Of a DNA stretch of 64,000 bases, positions 46,723 through 57,860 are shown piece by piece. The translations under genes and the position numbers were made by a program. How positions within the stretch are numbered: position 1 is the first letter of the stretch; each line of letters starts with the position of its first letter. The notes below the pieces were generated by a model. That model did no database searches. It saw nothing but the letters and a program-made list of their open reading frames with translations, and was not told the origin of the DNA. Origin of the DNA: Mycolicibacterium sp. CBMA 226 (GTDB lineage Bacteria > Actinomycetota > Actinomycetes > Mycobacteriales > Mycobacteriaceae); NCBI RefSeq assembly GCF_009729075.1, contig NZ_VTGY01000001.1:1-64000 (forward strand), in the 5' to 3' direction.

Positions 46723-48531
46723 CTACGGGTGTAACCGGCACAGCAGTCGGCGGACGGCGCTCCCGGACTCCGACGGGTGCCGGGCCACATACGGCCACGG
46801 TTCATTGCGCTCCGGCACCGACGCCGTCCGGACCAGCTTGAGCTGCGTTCGCAGATGCCGGCGCAGCTCATGCAGGCTGGGATCGGCCCAGCGGTTGGAT
46901 GCCTCGATCGAGTCGGCGGTCAGGTCGTAGAGCTCCCATTGATCGTCGAGCGGATCGGCGCGGTAGGTGTCGCCGCCCCGGCTGTTCGCCGCCAGATGTC
47001 GCACACCCGGTTCGGTCCAGGTCGCTGGATCATCGAAGGTGCGGACGAGCTTCCACAGGTGTCCGGCGCCACCGGCGGCCTCAGCGTTGGTGACGCGCGA
47101 GACCAGCCCTTCGAAGTTGGCCGCGACGTTCGCCGGCACCTTGATCCGTAGCAGCGCAGGTGGATTCGTGTTGGCGCCGATCGCCTGCGCGGCGCCGGAG
47201 GCCCCCGTGTCACCTTCGAGGATGTTGTCACGGGTCATGATGTAGATCGGCCGATCCTTCTGTGCCGCAGCACCATTCACCACTGGCATGAGATCGCTGC
47301 CGGGCAGCGGATGCACCTCGGTGAACGTGGCGGCCAGGGTTTCGGCGGTCGCGGCGACGTCGACCTCGGCGGCACCGAGCAGCGTCGGCACCAGGTCGAC
47401 GTGGGACGTCGGCGCATCGACGTCGCGCGCGGTGGTCGCGTTTGCGCCGATCCGCGCGATGATGAACGGGACGCGGGTGGCCTCGTCGTACAGGTTGAAC
47501 CACTTCTGGTGCAGCCCGCCGTGCGCGCCGAGCAGGTCGCCGTGATCGGAAGTCCTTACCAGCACGGCATTTTCGGAGCCGTTCTCGGTGACGGCCCGGC
47601 GTACCCGGTCCAGCGGGCCGTCCACCTCGGCGTGCAGCCGGTAGTAGAGGTCGCGGTACTGCTGGGCATTGCGCCGGTAGGTGCGTTCGATGACCGCGGC
47701 CGGGCCGTAGCCGGAGTAGTAGGCTTCGCGGAACGCGGCCTGCGCGGCCGGCTTGTCGCTGAGGTCTTCGGTGGCGGTAGGTGCCGCCGGGACGTGCGGC
47801 GGCTCGAGGACGGGATAGTCGAGCAGCGGACTGCGGCGCACCCACGCCGGAAACAGCACGATGTCGTGGGGGTTGACGAAGCTGGCCACCAAGAGGAACG
47901 GTCGCAGCGCGTCGGGGTCGCCGGCACGCCGCCGCGCGTAGCGGTCTTCGAGCCACGCGACGACGCGCTCGGCAACCAGTGGGTCCCGGCGAAAACCACT
48001 GTTGGACATGGCCGCTCCGTGCGGTTCCGGCCCGACCCAGCCGGAGAAGCCGTATGGCCCCAGCGGATCGGCGTCGAGGTAGGCCTGGACGGCGACCGGG
48101 TCGACGACACCGTCGGAGTCGTTCGTGGCGAGCGGCTTGCCGGTCTTGGGGTCTTCGAGGTCGGCGTGCGAGATGTGCCACTTGCCGTCGTAATGCGTGT
48201 CGTACCCGGCGACCCGCAACCAGTTGCCCAGCGTCGGCACCTCGCCTTGGCGCAGCCATCGCAGCCGCGAGTCGTCGTACCGCTTACCGAGACCGTCGGT
48301 CTGCGTGACGCCGTGCAAGTCGGGGTACTGGCCGGTGAACAGGGTAGGGCGGCTGGGCGCACACGCCAGCGAGCCGGTGTAGTGCCGGTTGAAGCGCACA
48401 CCATGCTCGTCGAACCAGCGTCGGCCGGTCAGGGTTCGGTGGCGCCAGGCGAGGACGTCGTCCGTCTCGTACGGGGGGACCGCACGTTCCTCGTCGGTCA
48501 TCAGAACGATGATGTCGGGCCGCTGCTCCAC
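46723..48531 (-). CDS. Type I sulfatase (formylglycine-dependent)
   Basis: A 602-residue sulfatase. The start EQRPDIIVLMTDEERAVP holds the metal-binding Asp residues, and the modification site CAPSRPTLFTGQYPDLHG carries the Cys converted to formylglycine. Later metal ligands are in VRTSDHGDLLGAHGG and the lysine in HQKWFNLY. No signal peptide is seen, so it acts in the cytosol. It hydrolyses sulfate esters or phosphonates; the substrate is unknown. Start GTG 48531 places the core at the N-terminus and has ggatg six bases upstream; GTG 48546 is possible. Confidence 0.9.
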   Translation of the reverse strand: MEQRPDIIVLMTDEERAVPPYETDDVLAWRHRTLTGRRWFDEHGVRFNRHYTGSLACAPSRPTLFTGQYPDLHGVTQTDGLGKRYDDSRLRWLRQGEVPTLGNWLRVAGYDTHYDGKWHISHADLEDPKTGKPLATNDSDGVVDPVAVQAYLDADPLGPYGFSGWVGPEPHGAAMSNSGFRRDPLVAERVVAWLEDRYARRRAGDPDALRPFLLVASFVNPHDIVLFPAWVRRSPLLDYPVLEPPHVPAAPTATEDLSDKPAAQAAFREAYYSGYGPAAVIERTYRRNAQQYRDLYYRLHAEVDGPLDRVRRAVTENGSENAVLVRTSDHGDLLGAHGGLHQKWFNLYDEATRVPFIIARIGANATTARDVDAPTSHVDLVPTLLGAAEVDVAATAETLAATFTEVHPLPGSDLMPVVNGAAAQKDRPIYIMTRDNILEGDTGASGAAQAIGANTNPPALLRIKVPANVAANFEGLVSRVTNAEAAGGAGHLWKLVRTFDDPATWTEPGVRHLAANSRGGDTYRADPLDDQWELYDLTADSIEASNRWADPSLHELRRHLRTQLKLVRTASVPERNEPWPYVARHPSESGSAVRRLLCRLHP

Positions 48532-48638
48532 GCTGTCATCCAACACGAATTCGGCTGGGAATTAGCGGGATCGACAATAATGATCCGGGGCCACACCAAG
48601 ATTCTTCCGCCGCAGGTTACGGGCCGATTTGCGTTGAG

Positions 48639-49055
48639 TTAACTGGTGCTTTCGTGCTCCTCGAGGCCTACCGCCGCCAGCAATTCCTTCCGGTCCTTGT
48701 CGAGTTTGCCGGAGTCGTCGATCACCCGCATCAAGTCCGCCAGGCCGTCCGCGATGGCGTTGAGTTTCTGCTGTATCGCATCGGTCGATCGGGTCTCGGT
48801 GTTCTGCAGCAGGGCGACGAGCAGAAACGTGATGATGGTGGTCAGCGTGTTGATGATCAGCTGCCAGGTGTCGAAGTTCACGAAGAGAAACGTCGGGGCC
48901 CAGATCACCACGATCGCAACGCAGGCGGCAAAGAACCACGCCTTCGAGGCCCACTTCGACACACTCGTCGCGAACCGGTCGAAGAACGGCACTTGCGGGG
49001 TCACATCACTGGGCAACTCGGCGCCGTGGCTCGCGGTGCGGACGGTATCGGTCAT
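48639..49055 (-). CDS. Low-affinity iron permease-family membrane protein
   Basis: A 138-residue protein with two transmembrane helices (AWFFAACVAIVVIWAPTFLF and the segment INTLTTIITFLLVALLQNTE) and the following NTETRSTDAIQQKLNAIADGL, which matches the small bacterial low-affinity iron permease family (PF04120). The family name comes from a yeast protein; transport by these short bacterial forms is not established. A cytoplasmic helical tail follows. The ATG at 49055 is clear. Confidence 0.85.
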   Translation of the reverse strand: MTDTVRTASHGAELPSDVTPQVPFFDRFATSVSKWASKAWFFAACVAIVVIWAPTFLFVNFDTWQLIINTLTTIITFLLVALLQNTETRSTDAIQQKLNAIADGLADLMRVIDDSGKLDKDRKELLAAVGLEEHESTS

Positions 49056-49176
49056 GGCGGCCTCTCGGTTACAGAGTTAAGGCAGTGGCCATACCCGGCA
49101 AACGGCGGCTTCAAACGCTGTGCAGCGTCCGGACAGCCCAAAACGGCAGTGCCGCAGGGCGGAACGGAGTGCAGAA

Positions 49177-51000
<1,824 letters not shown>

Positions 51001-51152
51001 ATGTCGACACTAGTAGCGGATCTAACTAACCGACGAGTCGGACCGTTATGAAAGTCACCACTGCGGGCCTCGCGATGTGACGTGGCCCACCGACAATGGG
51101 CCATGGGACGTCATCCCAGCGCCATCGGCCGCTCGATTTATTCCCGCGGGTA

Positions 51153-51167
51153 TACCCCCCTCGGGTA
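51153..51167. promoter_or_regulatory. RicR/CsoR-type copper operator
   Basis: The sequence tacccccctcgggta matches the mycobacterial RicR pattern TACCC-N5-GGGTA exactly. It lies 39 bp upstream of the DUF6153 start codon, ahead of the DUF6153-DUF305 operon. Copper-dependent derepression is inferred from the motif and from the Met/His-rich proteins encoded downstream. Confidence 0.75.
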
Positions 51168-51206
51168 CTATGGTTGGCGATACCGATACCCGAACCGGAG
51201 GCCGAC

Positions 51207-51602
51207 GTGACGCATCGCAGCACGCGCCCTCGTGCCATCGGCTGGGCCGTCGGGCTGCTGGTCTTGATCGCGGGCATCGTCGGCATGCATTCGCTGATCG
51301 TCACGTCCGCGCACCCTACGTCGCATCATGCACGGGCGGCTGCGCATCGGCACGCCAGCGCCCCGGCCGCGCAAACGTCCTTGTCGGATGCTTGCGACTG
51401 CAACGGACACAACGGCTTTCACGCCTGTGTCTTCGTCATGACCGAACTGCTGACCATCCTGGGCCTGGCTTTGCTGTATTGGCTCGGTGTCGCGCCCGAG
51501 CGGCACGTGCAGGCGCGGATTCGACAGGCGTTGCGGCGCAGGCAAAGAGCCCCGCCGTGGACGGTGCTGACCCTCGAGGAATTGTCGCTACTCCGCATCT
51601 GA
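51207..51602 (+). CDS. DUF6153-type membrane protein
   Basis: A 131-residue protein with two transmembrane helices (AIGWAVGLLVLIAGIVGMHS and LTILGLALLYWLGV), a His-rich exported loop (TSAHPTSHHARAAAHRHAS) and a CDCNGHNGFHAC motif that could bind copper. The GTG at 51207 follows the Shine-Dalgarno ggagg (51197-51201). Together with DUF305 it forms a likely copper-response operon behind the RicR-type box. Confidence 0.8.
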   Translation: MTHRSTRPRAIGWAVGLLVLIAGIVGMHSLIVTSAHPTSHHARAAAHRHASAPAAQTSLSDACDCNGHNGFHACVFVMTELLTILGLALLYWLGVAPERHVQARIRQALRRRQRAPPWTVLTLEELSLLRI

Positions 51603-51648
51603 TGGGCCGCGCCCCGCGTCAACCCACCAATTCTCAAGGAGTTCAACC

Positions 51649-52296
51649 ATGTTCAAATTCGCCTCTATCGCCACCGTTGCCGTAGCCGGAACCGCTGCTG
51701 CCATCGCACTTGCGGCCTGTAGCCCGCCGAACCAGCAGGCTTCGACGGAGTCCGCCACCAGCTCGTCCATGCCGATGTCGGGCCATGACATGTCGGGTAT
51801 GCCGGGGATGTCAGGCAGCGCTTCCAGTACAGCGCCGGCCGCCAACTTCAACGACGCTGACGTCATGTTCCTGGACATGATGTACCCGCACCACGCCCAG
51901 GCCGTCGAGATGGCCAAGCTGGTGCCGACCCGCTCGCAGAATCAGCAGGTCAAGGATCTCGCCAACGCCATCGAGAAGGCGCAGGCCCCCGAGATGCAGC
52001 AGATGACGTCGCTGCTGGCCGGCTTCGGCAAGCCCGCACCGTCAGCCACCATGAGCCATTCGATGCCCGGCCTCATGACCCCGCAGCAGATGACCGAGTT
52101 GACGGGCCTCTCGGGCGCGGCGTTCGACAAGATGTGGCTGCAGATGATGGTCGAGCATCACCAGGGCGCCATCACGATGGCCAACGACGAGTTGAAGAAC
52201 GGCACCAACGCCGACGCCAAAGCGATGGCCCAGGCGATCGTCACCGCGCAGCAGGCCGAGATCACCACGATGAACGGCATGCTCGCCACGATGTAG
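51649..52296 (+). CDS. DUF305 copper-binding-type lipoprotein
   Basis: A 215-residue protein. The lipobox LAAC lies at residues 21-24, followed by a Met/His-rich segment (SSSMPMSGHDMSGMPGMSGS). The DUF305 domain (about 65-215) has the paired motif FLDMMYPHHAQAVEMAKLV and, near the end, MMVEHHQGAITMANDEL, each with His-His and Met ligands. A periplasmic/cell-envelope copper-binding role fits. The Shine-Dalgarno aaggag precedes the ATG. Two hairpins follow. Confidence 0.92.
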   Translation: MFKFASIATVAVAGTAAAIALAACSPPNQQASTESATSSSMPMSGHDMSGMPGMSGSASSTAPAANFNDADVMFLDMMYPHHAQAVEMAKLVPTRSQNQQVKDLANAIEKAQAPEMQQMTSLLAGFGKPAPSATMSHSMPGLMTPQQMTELTGLSGAAFDKMWLQMMVEHHQGAITMANDELKNGTNADAKAMAQAIVTAQQAEITTMNGMLATM

Positions 52297-52305
52297 CGGG
52301 ATGCC

Positions 52306-52344
52306 GAGACAGGTGGTCACCTCTGTGACTTCGGCACCTGTCTC
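52306..52344. terminator. First hairpin after the copper operon
   Basis: Perfect 10-bp arms gagacaggtg (52306-52315) and cacctgtctc (52335-52344) with a 19-base loop, starting 10 bases after the DUF305 stop. Confidence 0.75.
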
Positions 52345-52366
52345 CCTTGGCATCTTCCGTCGGGAG

Positions 52367-52404
52367 GCGTCAACTTTCCCTGACTCGTCAAGGAAAGTTG
52401 ACGC
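52367..52404. terminator. Second hairpin after the copper operon
   Basis: Perfect 13-bp arms gcgtcaactttcc (52367-52379) and ggaaagttgacgc (52392-52404) with a 12-base loop, then tttc. It lies between the copper operon and the convergent flippase gene and probably ends both transcripts. Confidence 0.8.
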
Positions 52405-52469
52405 TTTCAGATCGCATGTGTGACAAGGCAGCCCGACACGCCGACGACGACACGCCGCGGCGGGTGTCC

Positions 52470-54833
52470 CTAGATCATGTCCTTCTCGGTCAGCCAGCGC
52501 ATGACGGGCCAGCCGATGAACACCGGCAGCCAGCACGTCAGCACCCGGTAGAGCAGCACAGAGGGCACCGCGACGGCGGCGGGCAGGCCGAACGCGGCCA
52601 GACCACCGATCAGTGCGGCCTCCACGGCGCCGACACCGCCGGGGGTCGGGGCGGCGGAGGCGAGCGTCCCACCGATCATCGTCACGACGCACACCGTAAC
52701 GAACGACGTCGAGCCGCCGAAGGCCTCGACGCTCGCCCACAACGCCAGTGCTGCGCCCAGAGTCGTTGTGGCACAACCCAACACGATCAATCCCAGGCGC
52801 CGCGGCTCGCGGGCCAGGTTGATCAGGTCGGCCCACACCTCGGTCAGCCGCGGTCGCACCGCAGTACCGAGCCAGTGCCGGGCCCGCGGCACCAGAAAGA
52901 ACGTGCCCACCACACCTAGTGCGGCGCCGCCGATCAGATAGAGGATCGTCGACGATGGGACGAAGTGCGACAGGTCAGCCGATGCCCCGGCCGCTGCGCT
53001 GAAGAAGATCAGCAGCGCGACGTGGGTGAGCACCTGAACCGACTGCTGCAGCGCCACCGCGGCCGTCGCCCGCAACGCGCCGAGCCCGGCCTTCTGTAGG
53101 AAGCGCGTGCTGAGCGCCAGGCCACCGACGCCGGCGGGTGTCGTCGTCGCGGCGAAGGTGTTGGCCACCTGCATGATGGTCAAGTTCTTGAAGCTCACCG
53201 ACTCGGATGCGCTGGCCCACAAGGCCGCTGCCGCGCCGACGTACGTCAGCGCCGACACCGTAAGGCCGAGCAGCGCCCACCACCAGTTGGCGGACCGCAG
53301 CTCGGAGAAGAACGTCGGCACCGTGCTGATGAAGGGATAGGCGACGTACACCAGCGCGACGAGCAGAACCAGCTGGATGACCTGGTTGCGGGTGAAGCGG
53401 GTGATGGTCTCGGTCTGGATGCGGTCGGCGCCGGTCTGGTGCTTCACCTCGTCGCGGGCCGCGGTGATCACGATGCGGGAATCGGGTAGTGACTCCCGTA
53501 GCCGCAGGGGCATGGCCGACTTGGTCAGCCGGCGTGACGCGGTCAGCACGGTGTCCTCGCCGAACTGTTCGATGGCCGCGGCGACGGCTTCCTGGGCGCC
53601 GTACATGGCGGTCGTCGTCACCAGCAGCTGGGCCACGTCGGATTGCAGCTGCACATCCGAGGCGCCGTACTCCGCGCTACCCAGTCCGCCGAACACCACC
53701 GCGCGGTCGTCGACCGTGATCTCGGACGCCCGCAGATCTCCGTGCGAGATCTGATGGTGATGCAGCGCGTCGAGTGCGTGCCACACATCGGCGACCGGCG
53801 TCTCGGTGGTCAGCGGCACGCCGCTCGCCGGGGTGTGCGCGAACATCGTCCACCCGCGATCGAGTGCCGCGAGCGCGATGGTCCGGGTGTTCGCGAGGTC
53901 GAGGTCGCCGACCGCGATGGTCATGAGCGCCCGGTGCTCGACGGCGCGGCGCATCGAGGTCTGCAGGGGAGCGGTCTCGTCGTTGCGCAGTGTGATCTTG
54001 CGCCAGAGCTGGCTCATGGCGCCGCCCACGCGCTGGTTCGGTCCGTACAGCTCGACCACGGCGCGGGTCCCGTCGGCCGAGTCGGCGCTGAGCACCAGCG
54101 GTCCGGCCCCGGCCGGCCGGATGACCGTCAGCGCAGACACCTCGAACCGGCGGCGGGCCAGCGCCTGGACCCCGCCGACCAGCGGGACTTCCAGCGCGGG
54201 GGTGCCGCTGACCAGAACCACGAGCGCCCCGACGAACCACCCGACGGCCAGACCGAGCAGCGACCGGGCCGGCACGATGGCGCTGACCACCAGGTGGATC
54301 GGGACGAACGCCAACAACAGCGTCCACCACCAGCGGCGCAGCCGAGCCGGCTGCCACGGGCCGGACACCGTCAGCACCGCGGCCAGCAGGGCGATCCAGC
54401 GTGGGTCGTCGAGGAACTGGGAGAAGACGGTGTTGAGGCGGTCGGAGAGATCGAAATGCCAGTTCGGCGCCGCGATGCCGTTGGAGTTGATGGACAAAAC
54501 CAGCACAGCGAGCAGCCCGGCCGTGGCGTACGGACCGAGTAGCTTCCATTGCCGCGTGACCAGCAGGCTCAGCAGGATGACGAACGGCAGCGCGAGGATC
54601 GCGATGGCATAGGCGAGGTAGACGAGGTTGGACTGCGTCGGCGTGAGGACGCCGACAATCCGCGACACCGACCGTTCCAGCCGGACCCAGTCGTTGCGCG
54701 TGATCAGCGAGCTGGTGACGACGGTGATGAGGAACGCCGTCGCGGCCACCAACCGCAGGATGTCATTGGTCCGTCGGGTGATCGGTTGCAGCAGGCTGCC
54801 TGAGACCGCGACCTCGCGTCCGTCAACCCGCAT
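52470..54833 (-). CDS. YbhN/UPF0104 flippase-like protein with internal pseudokinase domain
   Basis: A 787-residue membrane protein. Residues about 25-235 hold six or seven transmembrane helices. Residues about 245-475 form a soluble kinase-like domain with HHHQISHGDLRASEITVDDRAVVFGG: the catalytic loop HGDLRASEI is kept in part, but the DFG Asp is Gly (VFGGLG). Residues about 490-785 are the YbhN/LPG-synthase-like transmembrane half, with TFAATTTPAGVGGLALSTRF and APTPGGVGAVEAALIGGL repeats typical of the family. It may move a lipid or polyprenyl intermediate across the membrane; substrate unknown. Confidence 0.85.
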   Translation of the reverse strand: MRVDGREVAVSGSLLQPITRRTNDILRLVAATAFLITVVTSSLITRNDWVRLERSVSRIVGVLTPTQSNLVYLAYAIAILALPFVILLSLLVTRQWKLLGPYATAGLLAVLVLSINSNGIAAPNWHFDLSDRLNTVFSQFLDDPRWIALLAAVLTVSGPWQPARLRRWWWTLLLAFVPIHLVVSAIVPARSLLGLAVGWFVGALVVLVSGTPALEVPLVGGVQALARRRFEVSALTVIRPAGAGPLVLSADSADGTRAVVELYGPNQRVGGAMSQLWRKITLRNDETAPLQTSMRRAVEHRALMTIAVGDLDLANTRTIALAALDRGWTMFAHTPASGVPLTTETPVADVWHALDALHHHQISHGDLRASEITVDDRAVVFGGLGSAEYGASDVQLQSDVAQLLVTTTAMYGAQEAVAAAIEQFGEDTVLTASRRLTKSAMPLRLRESLPDSRIVITAARDEVKHQTGADRIQTETITRFTRNQVIQLVLLVALVYVAYPFISTVPTFFSELRSANWWWALLGLTVSALTYVGAAAALWASASESVSFKNLTIMQVANTFAATTTPAGVGGLALSTRFLQKAGLGALRATAAVALQQSVQVLTHVALLIFFSAAAGASADLSHFVPSSTILYLIGGAALGVVGTFFLVPRARHWLGTAVRPRLTEVWADLINLAREPRRLGLIVLGCATTTLGAALALWASVEAFGGSTSFVTVCVVTMIGGTLASAAPTPGGVGAVEAALIGGLAAFGLPAAVAVPSVLLYRVLTCWLPVFIGWPVMRWLTEKDMI

Positions 54834-54881
54834 CAGCCAAGAATCCCAAGTGGTGAGCCAGTTGGTGAAATTGGCACGCCG

Positions 54882-56663
54882 TTACCCGGCCAGCGCGGGC
54901 CGCAAAAAGTCCCCGCTGACCGCCACCGCGGGCGCCGACGAATCCCCGCCGACCACGAGCGTCGCGAACGCGAGGTCCCCGACGATCCCGGCGAACCAGC
55001 CGTGCGAGTGCGTGTTGTCGCCGAATTCGGCGGTCCCGGTCTTGCCGCCGAGGCCGTCGACGTCCTTGAGCGCGGTCGCGGTGCCCTCGGTGACGGTAAG
55101 GCGCATCATGGCGCGCAGGGCGTCGGCGGTCGGCTGGTCGATCGGGGTCGACGGCGCGCTGGCGGTGGTCTGCTGGCCGGGGAGCAGCGTCGGCGTGATC
55201 GTTGACCCGTGCGTGAGGCTGGCTTCGGCGACGGCCAGCCCGAACGGGCTGACGGTGACGGTGCCCTGGCCGATGCCGTTCTCGACGCGCTGGGCCGGGG
55301 TGTCGGCGTTGGGAACCTTGCCGGTCACCGTCGTGATGCCGGGGATGACGAAGTCGACTCCGATACCGAGGTTCTTCGCAGTGTTGGGCAGCGCGTCGGC
55401 GGGGAGCTTGTCGGCCAGCGCGCCCATGGTGGTGTTGCAGGAATGCGCGAAGGCCTCCGCCAGCGGGACGGTGCCGAGATCAAACTTGTCCTCGTTGGGG
55501 ATGGTGCGGTTCTCGATGGTCACGGTGCCCGGGCAGGGTTCGGGAGTATCGGCCTTCGCGAGCCCTTTCTCCAGGGCGGCCGCGGTGGTGATGGTCTTGA
55601 ACGTCGACCCCGGCGGGTAGAGGCCGGTGAAGGCGATGGGTCCTTGCGCGTTGGCGGCATCGTTCTGCGCCGCGGCGAGGATGGCGCCGGTGCTGGGGGC
55701 GATGGCGACGAGCACGGTCGGGCGGGGCTCGGTGGACACGGCGTGCTGCGCGAGAAGTTGCAGTCGCGGATCCAGGGTGGTGCGGACGGGTTTGGTGTCG
55801 GCGGGGGCGTTGTTCGCGAGTTCGTCGGTGGGCCGGCCTTGTTCGTCGACCAGATCCACGGACCAGCCGGCGGTCGCGTCGATGGCCTTCTGCCAGACGT
55901 CGGGCAGCCCGCTGATGGCCGGCGAGTGCAGATTTGGGTCGGCGGTCAGCAGCGCTCCCTGTTTGGTGACGGTGACGCCGGCGATCTGGGTGAGCTCGTC
56001 GGCGACCTGGGCGAGGTCCGTCTCGCGGAGCTTGATGACCGTGACGCGGTCGTCCTGATTGCCGTTGAACTCGCCTGCGATCGACTCGGCCGTGATGGTG
56101 TCGTCGAACCGGGCAACCACCGGAGCCAGCGCGGCGGCGGAGTCGAGGTGGTCGCGGCTGAGGGTGATGACGCCGACGGTCTGCCAGTTGAGCAGCGGTT
56201 GGCCATTGCGGTCGACGACGGGCGTCAGGAGCGCCTTGTCTTCGCTGAACTGGAATGTGCCGCCCTGCCGGAGCTTGGGGTGCAAAAGTGCCGGGGCCCA
56301 GCGAATTCTCCAGTCCTCACCGACCTTCGTGGCAATTGCCGTTGTGTCGTAACGGAATTCGCGACCGGGGCCGAAGGACCAGGTGTAGGCGAGTTTGGCG
56401 GTCGACTTGTTGTCGCCGTCGCCGGCCGTGGACTTGACGTCTAGTGTGGCGTTTTTGCCCATGCCGTCGAACATGGACTTGATGGCGGGTTCCGAGGCCC
56501 CCGCGTCGGTGGTGTCTTTTGCGGCGGCACTGGAGTCCTTGCGGTGCAACGCATCAGCAAACGCGTTGAAGGCGTCCTCCGGCTCCGGGCTGGTGAACAT
56601 CGAGCATCCGGTGGTGCCGAGGAGCAGCGTGCAGGTCAGTAGCAGCGCAATACGTTTCGTCAT
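54882..56663 (-). CDS. Penicillin-binding lipoprotein (class B, Rv2864c-like)
   Basis: A 593-residue PBP. The lipobox LLGTTGC is near residue 20. A MecA_N-type domain (about 25-145) and a dimerisation region follow, then the transpeptidase domain with active-site YPPGSTFKT (S-x-x-K), SCNTT (S-x-N) and GGKTGTAEF (K-T-G). It cross-links peptidoglycan on the outer face of the membrane. Start ATG 56663 (MTKRIALLLTCTLLLG) gives the signal peptide; the upstream ATG is unlikely. Confidence 0.92.
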   Translation of the reverse strand: MTKRIALLLTCTLLLGTTGCSMFTSPEPEDAFNAFADALHRKDSSAAAKDTTDAGASEPAIKSMFDGMGKNATLDVKSTAGDGDNKSTAKLAYTWSFGPGREFRYDTTAIATKVGEDWRIRWAPALLHPKLRQGGTFQFSEDKALLTPVVDRNGQPLLNWQTVGVITLSRDHLDSAAALAPVVARFDDTITAESIAGEFNGNQDDRVTVIKLRETDLAQVADELTQIAGVTVTKQGALLTADPNLHSPAISGLPDVWQKAIDATAGWSVDLVDEQGRPTDELANNAPADTKPVRTTLDPRLQLLAQHAVSTEPRPTVLVAIAPSTGAILAAAQNDAANAQGPIAFTGLYPPGSTFKTITTAAALEKGLAKADTPEPCPGTVTIENRTIPNEDKFDLGTVPLAEAFAHSCNTTMGALADKLPADALPNTAKNLGIGVDFVIPGITTVTGKVPNADTPAQRVENGIGQGTVTVSPFGLAVAEASLTHGSTITPTLLPGQQTTASAPSTPIDQPTADALRAMMRLTVTEGTATALKDVDGLGGKTGTAEFGDNTHSHGWFAGIVGDLAFATLVVGGDSSAPAVAVSGDFLRPALAG

Positions 56664-56789
56664 GGCCCTTCGAGCCAACCATGAGTGGCTATGAATTCCG
56701 GCGTTGAAACGCTGGGGTGGGCAGGTATCGCGTAGTGTCCGAGCCAATCGATATTCCGCTACTGAGCGGAGCGTATTGAAAGGGCTGGC

Positions 56790-57527
56790 ATGAGTGGTGT
56801 GGTGGTTACCGGCGGCGCATCGGGTATCGGCCTGGCGTCGGCCAAGGCGCTGATCGCCGACGGCCGCGCGGTGTCGCTGTTCGATATTTCACCGCACGTG
56901 GTGGCGGTCGCGGAATCTCTCGGGGTGCACGGCATCGTCGTCGACGTGAGTGACACCGACTCCATGGCTGCCGCGGTCGAACAGGCCGCCGCCGCGATGG
57001 ACGGCATCGACGGACTGGTGCACGCCGCGGGCCGTGTGCTCCCGGAACCGGTCGGGATGTTCACCGCCGAATCCTGGGACGCCGTCGTCGATGTGAACCT
57101 GCGCGCGCAGGCGCTGTTGTCCCAACTGCTGTTGCCGCATTTCGAGAAAGCGTTGGCCGCCGGTGCGGCGCCGGCGATCGTGGGGATCTCGAGTATCGAA
57201 GGGCTGGTGGGCAATCCGTTCATCCCGGCATACTGCGCGTCGAAGGCCGGGCTGCTGGGCTTGACCCGGTCGATGGCAGGTCAGTTGGGCCCGTTGGGAA
57301 TTCGCGTCAACGCAGTGTGTCCGGGCTTTATCGAGACGCAGATGCTGGCTGACGCCTTGGCAGTCGAGGAGGTGAAGACGGCGTTCGTGGCGGCGGCTCC
57401 GCTGGGCCGGCTGGGGCAGCCTGAGGAGATCGGGGCGACGGTGGCGTTCCTCATGTCGCCCAAGGCATCGTTCATCACCGGCACGCAGATCGTCGTCGAC
57501 GGGGGAGTGACGTCGCGGCACGCTTAG
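56790..57527 (+). CDS. SDR-family oxidoreductase
   Basis: A 245-residue classical SDR with the cofactor motif [17 protein letters not shown], the NNAG-equivalent LVHAAGRVL, catalytic Ser in VGISSIEGL and catalytic Y-x-x-x-K in [10 protein letters not shown]. The end [32 protein letters not shown] is typical. The substrate is unknown. Its stop codon is about 18 bp before the proposed left end of the Tn7-like element, so it may mark the insertion site. Confidence 0.92.
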   Translation: MSGVVVTGGASGIGLASAKALIADGRAVSLFDISPHVVAVAESLGVHGIVVDVSDTDSMAAAVEQAAAAMDGIDGLVHAAGRVLPEPVGMFTAESWDAVVDVNLRAQALLSQLLLPHFEKALAAGAAPAIVGISSIEGLVGNPFIPAYCASKAGLLGLTRSMAGQLGPLGIRVNAVCPGFIETQMLADALAVEEVKTAFVAAAPLGRLGQPEEIGATVAFLMSPKASFITGTQIVVDGGVTSRHA

Positions 57528-57860
57528 GCGGCGCGGCCGCGCGGGTGTCGAGATGCAGCGAAGATTGACAAAGCCGCAATATTGTTTAACTACGACCCGT
57601 TGTCTTATCGTTTAAAGCGAGTTTGAGGGCGTCGCTGGCAACGTGGTGTCGCCTGGAGGGATTTCGTCTTCTTCTGAGGTCCCGCTTCGTTGGCATATTA
57701 GTTCGGTGCCATTTTTGTTGTGCGCGTCCGTATTTCATCCGTTCTGTGGTTGACGCCTGGCTCGGATGGTGGCTAGATGGATGTATGTGCATGCGAGAGC
57801 ACGGAGCCTAGTTAGGTTCTGAGCGGCCATGCTGTTGTCTTGGTCTTCAGGCGGTTCAGC
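57528..57860. other. Gene-free interval holding the transposon left end
   Basis: A 333-bp stretch without a convincing gene. It starts with the palindrome gcgcggccgcgc (57531-57542) just after the SDR stop, then becomes clearly more AT-rich. The possible transposon end with repeat motifs is at 57546-57625, and the rest is a leader for tniQ. No CRISPR-like repeat array was seen. Confidence 0.7.
57546..57625 (+). mobile_element. Candidate left end of a Tn7-like transposon
   Basis: The segment begins with TGT (57546), the terminal trinucleotide of Tn7-like ends. It contains two similar 11-mers, atattgtttaa and ttatcgtttaa (9 of 11 identical), about 25 bp apart, which could be TnsB-binding repeats. 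It lies about 18 bp after the SDR stop codon, where AT content rises. The right end is outside the window, so the inverted terminal repeat and target-site duplication cannot be checked. Confidence 0.4.

Noticed and set aside
55209..56444. 411-codon Gly-rich frame opposite the penicillin-binding lipoprotein
   Set aside because: The glycine-rich look suggested a PE_PGRS-like protein, but it is antisense to a gene with all three PBP motifs and has no PE start.
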